This document shows positions 6,959 to 7,012 of a DNA stretch of 7,012 bases, piece after piece. The notes beneath the pieces are model-generated. The model made no database searches. It saw only the letters and a program-made list of their open reading frames with translations, and had not been told where the DNA came from. Source of the DNA: Bacteroidales bacterium. Its GTDB lineage: Bacteria; Bacteroidota; Bacteroidia; Bacteroidales; WRGA01. The number at the start of each line of letters is the position of its first letter. Position 1 is the stretch's first letter. Both the position numbers and the translations under genes were made by a program. Location of the stretch: assembly GCA_031279795.1 (NCBI GenBank), contig JAITHZ010000147.1:1-7012 (forward strand), given 5' to 3'.

Positions 6959-6983
6959 CATGAAAACCTTTTGTAGCATGAAA
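6950..6983 (+). repeat. 18-bp-period tandem duplication carrying two start codons
   Basis: CTTTTGTAGCATGAAA occurs at 6950-6965 and again at 6968-6983, exactly 18 bases apart. Each copy contains an ATG followed by AAA, so the two starts are in the same frame. The first copy also contains the stop codon of the small lipoprotein. Slippage or a staggered-end repair event could have produced it. Confidence 0.8.
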
Positions 6984-7012
6984 CCACTAACGGAGAAATA
7001 CCAATCAAAAAT
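6960..7012 (+). CDS. 5' end of an unidentified gene, truncated by the window edge
   Basis: Two in-frame ATG codons open the frame: 6960 (MKTFCS) and 6978 (MKPLTEKYQSK, then the edge). The second start is favoured because the six extra residues of the first come from the tandem duplication. Only 11 to 17 residues are visible, too few for a reliable family call. The polar, uncharged-to-basic start argues against a secreted protein. A putative -7 element lies just upstream. The gene could belong to the DNA that replaced the 3' end of the small lipoprotein gene. Confidence 0.5.
   Translation, partial: MKTFCSMKPLTEKYQSK

Overview
The window looks like a chromosomal segment of a member of the Bacteroidota, probably Bacteroidales. 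Three things support this: putative promoters match the TAnnTTTG -7 element of that phylum, start codons lack Shine-Dalgarno sequences and sit in A/T-rich leaders, and a very large alpha-2-macroglobulin-like lipoprotein has the Bacteroidota architecture.

Region by region: bases 1-120 (minus strand) hold the first 40 codons of a gene that runs off the left edge. Bases 121-311 are an AT-rich gap ending in a 7-bp tandem repeat that folds back on itself. Bases 312-5867 (minus strand) are one intact 1851-residue gene, a bacterial alpha-2-macroglobulin with lipoprotein signal, macroglobulin domains, a CxEQ thioester motif (CSEQ) and the C-terminal MG10-type domain. It dominates the window; all long plus-strand frames inside it are antisense shadows.

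Bases 5868-6496 are a non-coding mosaic. They contain the putative macroglobulin promoter, a GC-rich nested hairpin of about 92 bases that resembles an integron attC site, a second promoter-like element between two 11-bp direct repeats, and a short open frame resembling the N-terminus of a Fic-family protein that then loses the resemblance (a probable gene remnant). Bases 6497-6958 (plus) encode a small lipoprotein of unknown function whose last ~18 residues come from compositionally different DNA. Two bases after its stop, another plus-strand frame begins at an 18-bp tandem duplication and leaves the window.

The macroglobulin is expected to act in the periplasm or at the outer membrane, trapping foreign proteases. 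Its usual partner, the peptidoglycan synthase PbpC, is not in the window. The right-hand kilobase looks like an accessory, rearrangement-prone region: hairpin recombination-site candidate, gene remnant, small lipoprotein with an altered 3' end, and a new gene with its own promoter. I found no CRISPR array, no rRNA or tRNA, and no complete insertion sequence. The best candidate for something unusual is the attC-like hairpin and the mosaic to its right; the claim that it is a recombination site is inference.
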